Source: CAVZCK01 sp963798805 (GTDB lineage Bacteria > Pseudomonadota > Alphaproteobacteria > Rhizobiales > Rhodomicrobiaceae). From it: 64,000 nucleotides of DNA. Both the position numbers and the translations under genes were made by a program. Position 1 is the first letter of the stretch, and each line of letters begins with the position of its first letter. The notes beneath the pieces are model-generated. The model was not told the DNA's origin and did no database searches. It worked only from the letters and a program-made list of their open reading frames with translations. The DNA lies in NCBI GenBank assembly GCA_963798805.1, contig CAWCVC010000015.1:310001-374000 (forward strand), read 5' to 3'. Positions 1-9,951 of this stretch are shown here, in pieces.

Positions 1-600
1 CCGATGCCCTTAGCCGATTGCAATATGCCGTTTGAAAGCGATACGGCTGAACCTCGAGCATTGCCTAGCGGCCATCTGCCTACGTGCGGGTGGATTCGTC
101 TGACCCCAACGGCTCTGCCCATTCCCACGCCCGGGATGGAAGTGATCGGCCTCAAGCGCGAACCAAAATGTTCGGCTTGCGGTGTACGATTGACATGCTC
201 TCTGTTTGCCAGCTCCGAGATGAAAGGCATGTGGGGGAGCTCCTTCTGGTGGCACACGCCGGCGGAAATCATATAAGAAAGTGGAAGATAATGCACGTCC
301 CACAGTGGCTAATCCCTTGATCTAACGTTCTTCTTCCTCTCGCCCTTGGGCACCAATTGGCTAGTTTTCTTAATTGGTTACGTTGTTCCATTCGGGAGCA
401 TACGCAGTCCGCGCGCAATATGCGCAAACGCTGGCGCTCCACGAGCTAACTTTGGCACGCCGTCGGCCGCGTTATGGCCTGCCGCGTACACGCGATTTGG
501 CCCCAAGCCGCAATATAGAATTGTCGATCAGACGCGCTCTTTTGTTGCGCCGAGATTGGATGTCGCATTCCGTCGCATATTCTTAAAGAAGAACGCCGAT
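1..600. other. Non-coding left edge
   Basis: I see no supported gene here. Open frames exist on both strands but none has a recognisable product or a good ribosome-binding site. The stretch contains copy A of a diverged repeat (139-345). A purine-rich stretch (aaagaag) just before 601 could be the ribosome-binding site of the decayed gene that follows. Confidence 0.5.
139..345 (+). repeat. Diverged 200-bp direct repeat, copy A
   Basis: About 207 bases that match 16781-16985 in the same orientation with scattered mismatches and small indels. Shared blocks include gaaccaaaatgttcgg, tctgtttgccagctcc, aatgcacgtcccac and gatctaacgttcttcttcc. Neither copy has a conserved reading frame, so it is probably an old non-coding repeat or the end of a degraded mobile element. 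Confidence 0.7.
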
Positions 601-1240
601 ATGAATCCACTTGACTTCACTGCGGGACCGTTTCTCGCATTTTATGTTAGCGTCGCAATCGTCGCTTGGCTGATTGCAGCCCACATTCATCGCCAGATCG
701 GAGAAAGTGGACGCGCACATCCACCTCTAACACCGCTCCACCTCGCTATCTTGCCCGCGGCGAACGGCGCGTCCGCGATGCGGTTCTCGTCGGGCTGCTG
801 ACGTCGGAAGCCGCAACTCTTTCCAAGGACGGTGGCACGGTCGACATCGACAGCCGGAAGATGGAGGGCCAACCAGATCTGGCGCCGCTTGCGCGGCTCG
901 GCCTTTCTGGCGCGATGAGACGTAAAGAATTTCAACGCAAGATCCGCTCGGGCGTGGAAGCCATTCGCACCAGGTTGCAGCAGCTTGGTCTGTCCCGATG
1001 CGTCCCAGCTTCCAGGATATCGGCTGAAGATCGCCGCCATTTTAGCCGGCGCAGTCAGACGATCGACGAGTGCGGTGACCGAAGAGCCGGTTGAACTAGC
1101 CCAAGGGCGGTTACCTCGATTTATCGCGCTGGGAACGAAGCCGGATGAGGCTGAGCCTGACGTTAGCAAGCAGGCCGGCCGTCGCGTGGGACCCCGATAG
1201 TCCGTCACTATTACCCCGTTCGCTTGATATGCGGCGAGGC
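601..1240 (+). pseudogene. Remnant of a TIGR04222-type membrane protein
   Basis: Starting at the ATG at 601 the reading is MNPLDFTAGPFLAFYV followed by a hydrophobic segment, which resembles the N-terminus of TIGR04222-domain proteins. The expected next block (YLA-GG-RRVRDAVLVALL) continues only after a frame change near 750: one frame carries YLARGERRVRDAVLVGLL and runs to RTRLQQLGL at about 985, and a second change near 990 leads to a third frame. The gene therefore carries at least two frameshifts and is most likely dead. The family is assigned from memory of its motif order, so it is tentative. The alternative is chance similarity, but three consecutive motifs in the right order make that less likely. 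Confidence 0.45.
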
Positions 1241-1605
1241 AATTGGCGTTATCGCGGGCCATGCGGATGAAACGAACGTACGAAGCGACGCCGGGAGGGC
1301 CGCTTTTCCCCTGCAGGCCGGGCGGCCTGGGATCGCCTTTGAACCCTTGACTACAACTAAAGAGAGAAACGCCACTATGTGCGCTAACCATTAGTTGTGG
1401 CGACCAGGAATCGCCTTGGTGTGGCAGGACCCACGCAAAAGTGCCGATGAAGGCGCCGGATTCGATGAGCCCGGACGTTCTAACTCATGAGCGGTGACCA
1501 AATTCCATTGGAGGTCCACACCGCAAAAGGCGTAGAAATACTCGCGGGGCGTCGTTTGGGGGAGGATCAACTCGTGCTTAGCCATATATCAGCCGTGGCG
1601 AATCG
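1241..1605. other. Intergenic, no gene seen
   Basis: About 365 bases between the decayed membrane-protein gene and the efflux operon. It should hold the promoter of the efflux operon, but I could not pick out convincing -35/-10 boxes. A minus-strand open frame over 687-1391 has a short collagen-like stretch; I regard it as a shadow. Confidence 0.4.
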
Positions 1606-2769
1606 ATGAAGCGCTATGGACGAGCTGCCGGCGTTATTGCGTTCGCCATTGCGATCATCGGCGGACTTATGTTCTGTCGTTTTGGAACGCCGCTGAGTAC
1701 CAAAAATCAGGTGAAAAACGCGCCGCCAGCAATTCCGGTGACCGCCGGCACCGCGCAGGCGCGCGACATCCCTGTTTTCATTGAAGGCCTCGGCACCGTA
1801 CAGGCTTTCAACAAAGTGAACGTGGTGACGCGGGTCAGCGGCGAGATCGTCACGGTCTTCTTCCGCGAGGGACAGGAAGTGAAAGCCGGCGACAAACTGT
1901 TCCAGATCGATCCGCGTCCGTTTGAAGCCGCGCTGCAGCAGGCGCAGGCGACCAAGGAAAAGGACGAAGCGCAGCTGCAATCGGCCGAACTCGACCTGCA
2001 ACGCTACACGAAATTGTTGCCGCAAGGGTTTCAGAGCCGTCAGGTCTACGATCAACAGCGCGCCACCGTCGGGCAGCTCAAAGCAGCGGTGAGCGCGGAC
2101 CAGGCGCAAATCGAGAGCGCCCAACTCAATGTGAACTATTCCCTCATCCACTCCCCGATCGCCGGACGAACCGGGCAGCGCATAGTGGACGTTGGCAATT
2201 ATGTGCAGACCGGCCAAAATTCCCTGGTCACAATCACGCAGATCGAGCCCGTCTATGTCAGCTTCAACGTTCCCGCGGCGTGCCTCGACGTCATCCGCAG
2301 CAACCAAGTGAAGCACCCGCTCAAGGTCATCGCCTACGCCATTGACGACAAGACCGTTCTCGCTGACGGCACCTTGACATTGATCGACAACCAAGTGGAC
2401 ACGACGACCGGCACCATCCACCTGAAAGCGGAATTCGCCAACACCGGCGAGCCGCTATGGCCCGGTCAGTCGGTCAACGCTCATCTGATCGTTTCCATCC
2501 GCAAGAACGCGGTGACAGTGCCGGCGCAAACGGTCATGGAGGGACCCGACGGCGCGTACATCTATGAACTCGATCGCGACAACGTTGCCCGGCGACGCCC
2601 GGTCGATGTGGCCGACACGCAAGACGGGCTGGCGGTCATCGGCGAGGGATTGCAGGCGGGCGCGCGCGTGGTGGTAGAAGGCCAATACCGCCTGAGCAAC
2701 GGCGACCGGGTCAAGACCCGGCCCACGGAAGCTGCGCAGGGCCGGCCCGGCCAGCAGGCCGAGCGATGA
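1606..2769 (+). CDS. RND efflux periplasmic adaptor (membrane fusion protein)
   Basis: 387 residues. An N-terminal hydrophobic stretch (about residues 7-22, VIAFAIAIIGGLMF) acts as signal or membrane anchor. It is followed by the usual order of the HlyD/MdtA family: first lipoyl-like strand (GLGTVQAFNKVNVVTRVSG), a coiled-coil hairpin rich in Gln/Ala/Glu (about 115-170), second lipoyl half (SPIAGRTGQRIVDVGNYVQ), a beta-barrel (about 215-300) and a membrane-proximal domain ending GQYRLSNGDRVKT. Such proteins bridge the inner-membrane pump and an outer-membrane channel. Its stop overlaps the start of the pump gene (ATGA), so the two are translationally coupled. No outer-membrane TolC-type gene is nearby. 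MdtA-like by layout; substrate unknown. Confidence 0.93.
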   Translation: MKRYGRAAGVIAFAIAIIGGLMFCRFGTPLSTKNQVKNAPPAIPVTAGTAQARDIPVFIEGLGTVQAFNKVNVVTRVSGEIVTVFFREGQEVKAGDKLFQIDPRPFEAALQQAQATKEKDEAQLQSAELDLQRYTKLLPQGFQSRQVYDQQRATVGQLKAAVSADQAQIESAQLNVNYSLIHSPIAGRTGQRIVDVGNYVQTGQNSLVTITQIEPVYVSFNVPAACLDVIRSNQVKHPLKVIAYAIDDKTVLADGTLTLIDNQVDTTTGTIHLKAEFANTGEPLWPGQSVNAHLIVSIRKNAVTVPAQTVMEGPDGAYIYELDRDNVARRRPVDVADTQDGLAVIGEGLQAGARVVVEGQYRLSNGDRVKTRPTEAAQGRPGQQAER

Positions 2770-5700
2770 ATATTTCCGAAGCCTTTATCCGCCGGCCGAT
2801 CGGCACCTCGCTGCTGATGGCGGGTATCCTGGTCTTCGGCATCGTCAGCTACGAACTCTTGCCGGTGGCGGCGCTACCGACGGTGGATTTTCCCACCATC
2901 CGCGTAACCGCCAAATTGCCGGGCGCCAGCCCCGACACCATGGCCTCGTCTGTGGCAACTCCCCTCGAGCAGCAATTCGCCGCGATTCCCGGCCTGGCGC
3001 AGATGACCTCCACCAGCGGCCTGGGCAATACCACCATCACGCTGCAATTCGACCTCGACCGCAATATCGACGGCGCCGCCGGCGACGTGCAGACCGCAAT
3101 CAACGCGGCGAGCGGTCTGTTGCCCAAGGACCTGCCGAGCCCGCCCACGTATAAGAAAACCAACCCGGCCAATTACGCGATCCTGATCTATGCCGTCTGG
3201 TCCGATGCACTGCCGATTTATCGCGTGGACGATTATGCCTTCACCGATCTGGCGCAGAAAATGTCGAGCATCACCGGCGTTGCGGAAGTCGACATCGCCG
3301 GCCAGCAGCAATATGCGGTGCACGTTCAAGTCAATCCGCTGGAGCTTGCCGCGCGCAAAATTGGGCTGGAGGACGTCCGCAATGCGCTGATCGCCGCCAC
3401 GCTCGACGAGCCCAAGGGAAACCTGGAAGGCAAGAACCAGGTCTATGCGCTCGACACCAACGATCAGCTCTTCAATGCCAAGTCCTTCGGCAAGACGATC
3501 ATTGCCTACCGCAACGGCGCTCCAGTCAGGATCGAGGATATCGGCAGCACAGTCAACTCGTCGCAGGCTCCGCGCACCGCCTCATGGCTCGGTAGTAAAC
3601 GCATCGAACTGCTTCTGGTCAGGCGGGCCACCGGCGCCAATACGCTGGCGGTGGTCGACGCCATCAAGGCCGAGATGCCGTCCTTATTGGCTTCAATCCC
3701 CAAGACCGTCCACGTCGCTCTCGTTGCCGACCGCTCGCTGAACATTCGCAATTCGGTCTATGACGTTCAATTGACGTTGCTGTTGACCATCGCCCTGGTC
3801 GTGGGGGTCATTTTTCTATTCCTGCACAATATCTGGGCGACTGTGATTCCCAGCATCGTGGTGCCGCTGTCGCTGGTCGCCACGTTCGGCGTGATGTATG
3901 TCCTTGGCTACAGTCTCGACAACCTTTCGCTCATGGCCTTGACCATCTCGGTCGGCTTCGTCGTCGACGACGCCATCGTGATGATCGAGAATATCGTGCG
4001 CTACCTCGAGCTGGGCCTTTCGCCGCTGGAAGCGGCACTCAAGGGCTCGGGGCAGATCGGCTTCACCATTATCTCAATTACATTTTCGCTCGTGTCTGTG
4101 TTCATTCCGCTGCTGTTCATGGCGGGCATCGTTGGCCGCCTGTTCCGCGAATTCGCGGTGACGGTGACGACGGCGGTTCTGGTGTCGGCCTTCGTGTCGC
4201 TGACTTTGACGCCGGTGATGTGCTCGCGGTTTCTGACGCGCGAGAGCACACATGGCACCAATTTCATCAGCCGCTGGTCGGAATATCTCTTCCACCGCCT
4301 GATCGGCGGCTACGACCGCGGGCTGAAGTGGGTGTTCCGGCATCAGCTACTGATGCTGATCATCACCCTGACGCTCATTGTCGTGACCGGTTTCATGTAT
4401 GTGAATATCCCCAAGGGCTTCTTCCCCGAGCAGGACACCGGTTTCATCTTCGGACAGGCGGTGGCTCGCCAGGACGCTTCTTTCGCGTCCATTACCAAGA
4501 TCGAGAACCAGTTTGCCGCGATCGTCGGCGCCGATCCGGCCGTGTCCGGTGTTGTCGGCTTTGCCGGCGCCACCGGTGGTAACGCCACCGAAAGCACCGC
4601 CCGCCTCTTCATCCAGCTCAAGCCGATCAGCGAACGCGGCGTATCGGCGCAGCAAGTGATCCAGCGATTGCGGCCGAAAGTAGCTGCGGTTGAAGGCGCC
4701 AAGTTCTACATGCAGGCTGGACAAGACATCCACATTGGCGGACACCTGACCCAAACCGAATACCAATATGCGCTGACCGATACAGAGACCGAAGAGCTCA
4801 ACCACTGGGCGCCAATCCTGCAACAGGCCATGCAGAAGGCGCCGGAGCTCCAGGACGTCGCCTCCGATCAGCAAATCGCCTCGCCGCATATCGCCATAAC
4901 CATCAACCGCAACGCGGCCTACAAGCTCGGCCTGTCGCTTGCGACCATCGATCAGACGCTTTACGACGCCTTCGGCGAACGGCAGATCGCGACGATCTAT
5001 ACGTCCAGCCAGCAGAACAAGGTCATTCTCGAGGTTGAGCCGCAATTCCAGAATGATCCGGCAGCGCTGTCGCGCATTTATCTGACCAATGCGGCGGGCG
5101 ATCGCATCCCACTTAGCACAATCGCCACATTCACCCGGAAGATCGAACCGCTGACGGTTAATCATCAGGGTCAGTTTCCGGCGGTGACCCTGTCGTTCAA
5201 CGTCGCACCTGGCCATTCGCTCGGCCAAGCGGTCGACCGCATCGAGGCTATTCAAAGCAATTTGCGCACGCCGGCGTCTCTGAAAGGTACTTTCCAAGGC
5301 ACCGCCCAGGAATTTCAGAAATCGCTGGTGACGATGCCGCTGTTGATCCTGGCGGCGATCGTCGTTGTCTATATCGTTCTCGGCGTGCTTTATGAAAGCT
5401 ACATCCATCCGATCACCATCCTGTCGGCCTTGCCGTCGGCCGGCGTCGGCGCGCTGATCATGCTGATGCTGTTCCACTACAACCTCACTGTGATCGCGAT
5501 CATCGGCATCGTGCTGCTAATCGGCATCGTCAAAAAGAACGCCATCATGATGGTCGATTTTGCGCTCAGCGCCGAGCGCAACGAGGGCAAGAGCCCGCTC
5601 GAGGCCATTCATGAAGCCTGCCTGTTGCGCTTCCGGCCGATCATGATGACCACCATGTCGGCGCTGCTCGCCGGCCTGCCTTTGGCCATCGGATCGGGCG

Positions 5701-5876
5701 CTGGCTCCGAGCTGCGCCGGCCGCTCGGCATCGCCATCGTCGGTGGGTTGCTGGTCTCACAGGCGCTCACGCTCTATACGACGCCGGTGATCTATCTTTA
5801 TCTCGATCGCTTGAGCAATTGGCTCGACCGCAAGCGCCTTCGGCCTCCGGCTGAGACAAGCCGCGGGCGCGCCTGA
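2766..5876 (+). CDS. RND multidrug efflux permease (AcrB/MdtB family)
   Basis: 1036 residues, the normal size for an HAE1-type RND pump. It starts with the typical MNISEAFIRRPIGTSLLM first transmembrane helix, then the porter domain, and the transmembrane block after residue 330 with VGFVVDDAIVMIENIVR, which carries the paired Asp residues of helix 4 used in proton relay. The second half repeats the layout: a helix with PKGFFPEQDTG after it, and GIVKKNAIMMVDFAL in the second transmembrane bundle. It pumps hydrophobic or amphiphilic compounds from periplasm or membrane to the outside. It overlaps the adaptor gene by four bases. The sequence is intact along its length. MdtB/MdtC-like is more likely than AcrB, but the substrate cannot be read from sequence. 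Confidence 0.96.
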   Translation: MNISEAFIRRPIGTSLLMAGILVFGIVSYELLPVAALPTVDFPTIRVTAKLPGASPDTMASSVATPLEQQFAAIPGLAQMTSTSGLGNTTITLQFDLDRNIDGAAGDVQTAINAASGLLPKDLPSPPTYKKTNPANYAILIYAVWSDALPIYRVDDYAFTDLAQKMSSITGVAEVDIAGQQQYAVHVQVNPLELAARKIGLEDVRNALIAATLDEPKGNLEGKNQVYALDTNDQLFNAKSFGKTIIAYRNGAPVRIEDIGSTVNSSQAPRTASWLGSKRIELLLVRRATGANTLAVVDAIKAEMPSLLASIPKTVHVALVADRSLNIRNSVYDVQLTLLLTIALVVGVIFLFLHNIWATVIPSIVVPLSLVATFGVMYVLGYSLDNLSLMALTISVGFVVDDAIVMIENIVRYLELGLSPLEAALKGSGQIGFTIISITFSLVSVFIPLLFMAGIVGRLFREFAVTVTTAVLVSAFVSLTLTPVMCSRFLTRESTHGTNFISRWSEYLFHRLIGGYDRGLKWVFRHQLLMLIITLTLIVVTGFMYVNIPKGFFPEQDTGFIFGQAVARQDASFASITKIENQFAAIVGADPAVSGVVGFAGATGGNATESTARLFIQLKPISERGVSAQQVIQRLRPKVAAVEGAKFYMQAGQDIHIGGHLTQTEYQYALTDTETEELNHWAPILQQAMQKAPELQDVASDQQIASPHIAITINRNAAYKLGLSLATIDQTLYDAFGERQIATIYTSSQQNKVILEVEPQFQNDPAALSRIYLTNAAGDRIPLSTIATFTRKIEPLTVNHQGQFPAVTLSFNVAPGHSLGQAVDRIEAIQSNLRTPASLKGTFQGTAQEFQKSLVTMPLLILAAIVVVYIVLGVLYESYIHPITILSALPSAGVGALIMLMLFHYNLTVIAIIGIVLLIGIVKKNAIMMVDFALSAERNEGKSPLEAIHEACLLRFRPIMMTTMSALLAGLPLAIGSGAGSELRRPLGIAIVGGLLVSQALTLYTTPVIYLYLDRLSNWLDRKRLRPPAETSRGRA

Positions 5877-5912
5877 GCGCGGATCATCGGACGCTGCCCC
5901 GAATACCATTCT

Positions 5913-6506
5913 TCATGACTTTTTCGCGACCAGATCAATGAGGGCCGACAAGCCTCTGTGGCCGGGGCCTTCCTCGATGAGGGCATCATAGGCGGCGAGC
6001 CTTTCAATCGACATGTCGTTAAAGACTTCGCGGAGGAGGTCCTCGGTGTACATGTTCTCGCGGTATGGCGGCCCACCGGTACCGTAATCGACCTGCTCGG
6101 GCCGGTAGCCGTGAAGAAGCAAGCGGCCGCCTGAGCGCAACGTGCGCTTCATTCCCTCGAACACCGCCGAGCGGTCGTCCGGTGCGAGAAATTGGATGAA
6201 CACCGCGACGACGACATCATAGGAATTCGACGTCCAATCCCAGCTCAAGATATCGGCGACACGGAAATCCACCGAGACGCCGCGTTCGGCCGCGAGCCGA
6301 CGTGCCTTGTCGACGCCGACGCGCGAGGCGTCCATTGCGATGACCGTGAGGCCTTTTTCAGCCAAGAAGACGGAATTGCGTCCTTCCCCATCGGCCACGG
6401 CCAGCGCCGTCTGCCCCGGTGTTAGCAAATGTCCCTGCGCTTTAAGAAAGGCTGCTGGTGCCGTCCCGAACCAAAAGTCTTCGCCCGAATATCGCTCGTC
6501 CCACAT
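5913..6506 (-). CDS. Class I SAM-dependent methyltransferase
   Basis: 197 residues. The N-terminus MWDERYSGEDFWFGTAPAAF is typical of the TehB/thiopurine-like methyltransferase group. Motif I is ALAVADGEGRNSVFLAEKG (about 35-53), with the acidic ribose-binding residue in VIAMDASRVGVDKA and a motif IV-like DVVVAVFIQFL. The family transfers a methyl group from S-adenosylmethionine to small molecules; tellurite, thiols or detoxification substrates are possible but not provable. It lies on the strand opposite the efflux operon, 36 bases after it, tail to tail. Confidence 0.85.
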   Translation of the reverse strand: MWDERYSGEDFWFGTAPAAFLKAQGHLLTPGQTALAVADGEGRNSVFLAEKGLTVIAMDASRVGVDKARRLAAERGVSVDFRVADILSWDWTSNSYDVVVAVFIQFLAPDDRSAVFEGMKRTLRSGGRLLLHGYRPEQVDYGTGGPPYRENMYTEDLLREVFNDMSIERLAAYDALIEEGPGHRGLSALIDLVAKKS

Positions 6507-6699
6507 GGGTCGCTCCTCTACCTCATGCGGTACATATAGTCTGCTCCAGGCAGCTTGGCGCAGAGGCGCGGTCTCCGAGTAGCTTAGAGCGCGCCGAGAT
6601 CGTCAAAAGCTGAATGCCTCGGGCATGCCGTCCGCCAAGCGTAGGAGGTCTGCGCGCTGTGAACCGCCCCCGGTTCTTCGAAGGCTATTTGGTTTGAGT

Positions 6700-6952
6700 T
6701 CAGGCGGCAATGCACAGCTCCTCCAGGCTGGCGTAGTAGGCGGCCTTTGCTTCCGCCCGCGGCATATTGCCGATCGATGAGAGTAGGCGGCGGTTGTTGA
6801 ACCAGTCAACCCATTCGAGGGTGGCGAACTCGACGCCTTCGAGGGAGTGCCAAGGTCCGCGCCGGTGGATCACCTCGGCCTTATAGAGACCGTTGATCGT
6901 GTCGGCGAGCCCATTGTTGTAGCTGTCGCCAACGCTGCCGACCGAGGGGCAC
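6700..6952 (-). pseudogene. IS3-family transposase, C-terminal fragment
   Basis: Reading leftward from about 6952, the frame gives SVGSVGDSYNNGLADTINGL, the conserved block around the last acidic residue of IS3 OrfB integrase cores, then KAEVIHRRGPW and WVDWFNNRRLLSSIGNMP and a stop at 6700. The N-terminal two thirds are missing. The break falls close to the left inverted repeat of the IS30 element, so the IS3 copy was cut by, or lost sequence around, that insertion. A further bit of the same gene lies at about 8818-8868. Confidence 0.85.
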
Positions 6953-6966
6953 AACATACTGGGCGG

Positions 6967-8817
6967 ATTCAAGTGGTCGTCGCAACACTCTGAAGGAGGA
7001 GGTTGCGACGAGCATTCGAAAGCGGGGGTCGGATCGGTCTGGACGGGCGCCACTGCCGTCGCCGGGGCGACCGCCTGTGGCGGGACGCCTTGAACGGAGC
7101 CGGTTCTGGTTAGCGATCGCGGCTGGGATGAGCAGCGAGGATGCCGCGGTCGCCGCCGGTGTGTCGCAGCCTGTCGGAACGAGATGGTTCCGACAGGCTG
7201 GCGGTATACCACCAGCGATGTTCAGATCCTCGGCAAAGCCGCTCTCTGGGCGGTATCTATCGTTGGTGGAGCGCGAGGAGATTGCGCTTCTCTGGGTACA
7301 GGGCCACTTCATGCGAGAGATTGGGCGCCGGCTCGGCCGATCCGCCTCGACGATCTCCCGTGAGCTTCGGCGCAACGCCGCCACCCGCGGCGGCGGACTG
7401 GAATATCGCGCGACGACCGCCCAGTGGCATGCGGATCGATCGGCGCGTCGTCCTAAACCAAGCAAGCTTGCGCTCAACATGACCTTGCGCACTTATGTGG
7501 AGGAGCGATTAGCTGGCGCCATCGCCGCGCCGGATGGCGTTTCCGTTCTGGGTCCCGCCGTGCCGTGGAAGGGCCGCCGGCATGGCCAGCGACGGGATCG
7601 GCGATGGGCCAGGGCATGGAGCCCGGAGCAGATTGCCCGGCGCTTGCCCATCGACTTCCCGGACGATACGACGATGCGCATCAGCAACGAAGCCATCTAT
7701 CAGGCGCTGTTCATCCAGGGGCGGGGCGCGCCACGCCGGGAACTCACGGCTTGCTTGCGGACCGGGCGGGTCTTGCGGATGCCGAGGGCACGTGCACGTC
7801 GGCGCGGCAAGGGGTTCGTCTCGCCAGAGATCATGATCAGCCAGCGTCCTGCCGAGGCAGCCGACCGCGCGGTGCCGGGACACTGGGAAGGCGATCTCAT
7901 CCTGGGCCTTGGCAGCTCGGCGATCGGCACACTGGTCGAGCGAACGACGCGCTTTACGATGCTGCTGCATCTCCCCCGCCTTGCCGGCCACGGTGACGGC
8001 CCGCGCATGAAGAATGGGCCGGCGCTTGCCGGCCATGGCGCCGAGGCTGTTCGCGACGCGATCACACGCACCATCATCACCTTGCCCGACGAGCTGCGCC
8101 GCTCATTGACCTGGGATCAGGGTGCGGAAATGGCTCAGCATGAGCGCCTCAAGATCGATGCCGGCATCCAGATCTATTTCTGCGACCCGCAAAGCCCATG
8201 GCAGCGCGGCACCAACGAGAACACCAACGGACTGCTGCGCCAGTACTTTCCCAAGGGCACCGATCTCAGCGCGCACAGTGCAGAGCAGCTCGCCGCCGTG
8301 GCGGCCGCCCTCAACGCCAGGCCGAGAAAGACGCTGGGCTGGCAAACACCCGCGGAGGCGCTTGAGGCGTGGCTGGTGTGACGTTGCCCCGGTTTCGTGA
8401 ACGCCGGACCATTTGTGATTGGGAGTTCACGACGCCCAACACACAGCCGACTTACCTCTCGCCGGTGGCGTTCAAAAAAAGGGCCCCTCGATCCCGGCGT
8501 ACACCATCCTCCCGCCGTGCTCGCGCCCGTCAAGGAACGGCCTGGAGACGCCGAGCCAAGCCGCACCGACAGCCTGCCGGCCGTCCCCCGCCTTCGCGAG
8601 GGCAAGCTCTTGACCGCCGCTCCGCTCGGCGGCCAGCGCAAGGTGCAGGCCGGGACGGAAAGATGATCGTGGCCGAACCAAAAGATGCCCGCCAAAAAGG
8701 AGGACGAGATGCCGTCAGACCGGATACCCTGACTTAAGCCCCGACTGACCTCTCCACGAAACCGAGGCAGGTCCAGTTGCAGGTGAACACCAGTCGTGTT
8801 GCGACGACCGTTTGAAT
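6967..8817 (+). mobile_element. IS30-family insertion sequence
   Basis: The element is bounded by 22-bp imperfect inverted repeats: left 6967-6988 containing ggtcgtcgcaacac, right 8796-8817 containing its complement gtgttgcgacgacc, with two mismatches. It carries one transposase (7077-8381). The 414 bases between the transposase stop and the right repeat hold no gene that I can support; a short frame there reads TYLSPVAFKKR, which resembles the tail of another IS3 OrfB and may be trapped debris. I could not identify a target duplication. Confidence 0.75.
7077..8381 (+). CDS. IS30-family transposase
   Basis: 434 residues from a GTG start. N-terminal helix-turn-helix region SSEDAAVAAGVSQPVGTRWF, a second one (YLSLVEREEIALLWVQGHFM then REIGRRLGRSASTISRELRR) as in IS30, and the DDE catalytic core with GHWEGDLILGLG (first Asp), LTWDQGAEMAQH (second Asp) and SPWQRGTNENTNGLLRQYFP (Glu in NEN). 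It is longer than the roughly 380 residues usual for the family because of an Arg-rich stretch near 160-190. Frame is intact, so the element may be active. Confidence 0.93.
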   Translation: MAGRLERSRFWLAIAAGMSSEDAAVAAGVSQPVGTRWFRQAGGIPPAMFRSSAKPLSGRYLSLVEREEIALLWVQGHFMREIGRRLGRSASTISRELRRNAATRGGGLEYRATTAQWHADRSARRPKPSKLALNMTLRTYVEERLAGAIAAPDGVSVLGPAVPWKGRRHGQRRDRRWARAWSPEQIARRLPIDFPDDTTMRISNEAIYQALFIQGRGAPRRELTACLRTGRVLRMPRARARRRGKGFVSPEIMISQRPAEAADRAVPGHWEGDLILGLGSSAIGTLVERTTRFTMLLHLPRLAGHGDGPRMKNGPALAGHGAEAVRDAITRTIITLPDELRRSLTWDQGAEMAQHERLKIDAGIQIYFCDPQSPWQRGTNENTNGLLRQYFPKGTDLSAHSAEQLAAVAAALNARPRKTLGWQTPAEALEAWLV

Positions 8818-8880
8818 GTAAGATAGAGAAAGCCCTGCCGGGTCGCAACATATGTGAAGTCCGAGAACCCACAGCCATCA
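8818..8880 (-). pseudogene. IS3-family transposase, short internal fragment
   Basis: On the minus strand the sequence just outside the right IS30 repeat reads SDFTYVATRQGFLYLTF, the block that follows the first Asp of the IS3 OrfB core (normally DFTYVATWQGFVYVAF). It lies in the same orientation as the fragment at 6700-6952, but about 90 residues that should separate the two blocks are absent, so the IS30 insertion was accompanied or followed by a deletion. Confidence 0.6.
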
Positions 8881-9063
8881 CCCGCCGCCGGCCTGGCCAC
8901 CGGCGACTAGGTCGGCGGTATTTCCGCGCCGGGCGGCTCGGCGATGAAGATTCGCATCCTGCAGCTGGAAAGCTTTCGGATCGGGCCATCACAAGCACGG
9001 CTATCGGTCGAAGTCTGATCACAGTGGTCGGGAGCGCCAGTGGTGCGCCTCGACTGAGCCTCT

Positions 9064-9882
9064 TTACACGAACTTGCCGAAGATCTCATTCAACTCGCGG
9101 CCGGGCATGCTGCCGGCCAATAGATCGAACGAGCCCTCCCTAATTGCCTTCGCCGCCGCCACGATCGGCGCCCAGCCGACGCGTGCGAGCGCGCCGCCGA
9201 CACTTATGCGGCGCACACCGAGTTCCGCTAGTTCGGCGAGAGTGGTTGCCGGATCGATGATCAGGACATTTAGCGGTTTCGGCGCCACGGCGCGGACCAT
9301 GGTGGCGATGGCGTCTTTGCCGACGACACCAGGCGCATAGAGGCAGTCCGCCCCTGCCTCGGCGAATGCGACCAGCTTATCGATCGACGGCGTGAGAGCG
9401 CCGGGATCGATGAGCATTCCTTCGGTCCTCGCCACAAGAATCACATCGTCGCCCGATTGGTCGATTGCCGCTCGCGCTGCCCGTAGCCGCTCGACGGCTG
9501 TTGGCGTGTCGTAGAGACCTGAGCCATCGAATACCCGATCCTCGATGGACAGGCCCGCGACACCGGCGTCGATGGCAAGGCGGATATTGGCCGCTACGCC
9601 TTCCGGGTCGACCGCAAAGCCGGATTCGAAGTCGGCGTTGATCGGCAGATCGACCGCTTGGCTTAGCGCCGCCAAATGCTTCAGGACCTCATCGCGCGTC
9701 ACCGCATAGTCTGGCCGGCCGGTCGTCCAGGCATGGCCACTGCTGGTCGAGGCAAGCGCTTCAAATCCCAGATGCTGGAACATGCGGGCACTGCCGATGT
9801 CCCAGGGGTTTGGCAGGACAAAACAGCCCTGCTGATGGAGCGCGCGAAAATGGGCGCGTTTCTCGGTGATTGATCGGGTCAT
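9064..9882 (-). CDS. Isocitrate lyase/PEP mutase family protein
   Basis: 272 residues, an alpha/beta-barrel of the phosphoenolpyruvate mutase superfamily. Visible motifs: CFVLPNPWDIGSARMFQHLG near the start, LPINADFESGFA (metal-binding Asp region), AGLSIEDRVFDGSGLY, and DVILVARTEGML. The isocitrate lyase signature loop KKCGH is missing, as expected for the lyase/mutase group often labelled 2-methylisocitrate lyase- or oxaloacetate hydrolase-like. Members cleave or rearrange C-C or P-C bonds of 2-oxo or 2-hydroxy acids. No phosphonate gene is adjacent, so the substrate is open. Frame intact. Confidence 0.88.
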   Translation of the reverse strand: MTRSITEKRAHFRALHQQGCFVLPNPWDIGSARMFQHLGFEALASTSSGHAWTTGRPDYAVTRDEVLKHLAALSQAVDLPINADFESGFAVDPEGVAANIRLAIDAGVAGLSIEDRVFDGSGLYDTPTAVERLRAARAAIDQSGDDVILVARTEGMLIDPGALTPSIDKLVAFAEAGADCLYAPGVVGKDAIATMVRAVAPKPLNVLIIDPATTLAELAELGVRRISVGGALARVGWAPIVAAAKAIREGSFDLLAGSMPGRELNEIFGKFV

Positions 9883-9951
9883 TTGGAGCCTCTTTTCATA
9901 CTAGCCACAGCGATACCGCTTGTTTCGGGGATCGCCATTGCGCGCTGAAGA

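Noticed and set aside
687..1391. Minus-strand frame with a collagen-like GDPRPPGLQGKSGPPG stretch
   Set aside because: Overlaps the TIGR04222 remnant on the other strand, the Gly pattern is short and the remainder has no family features.
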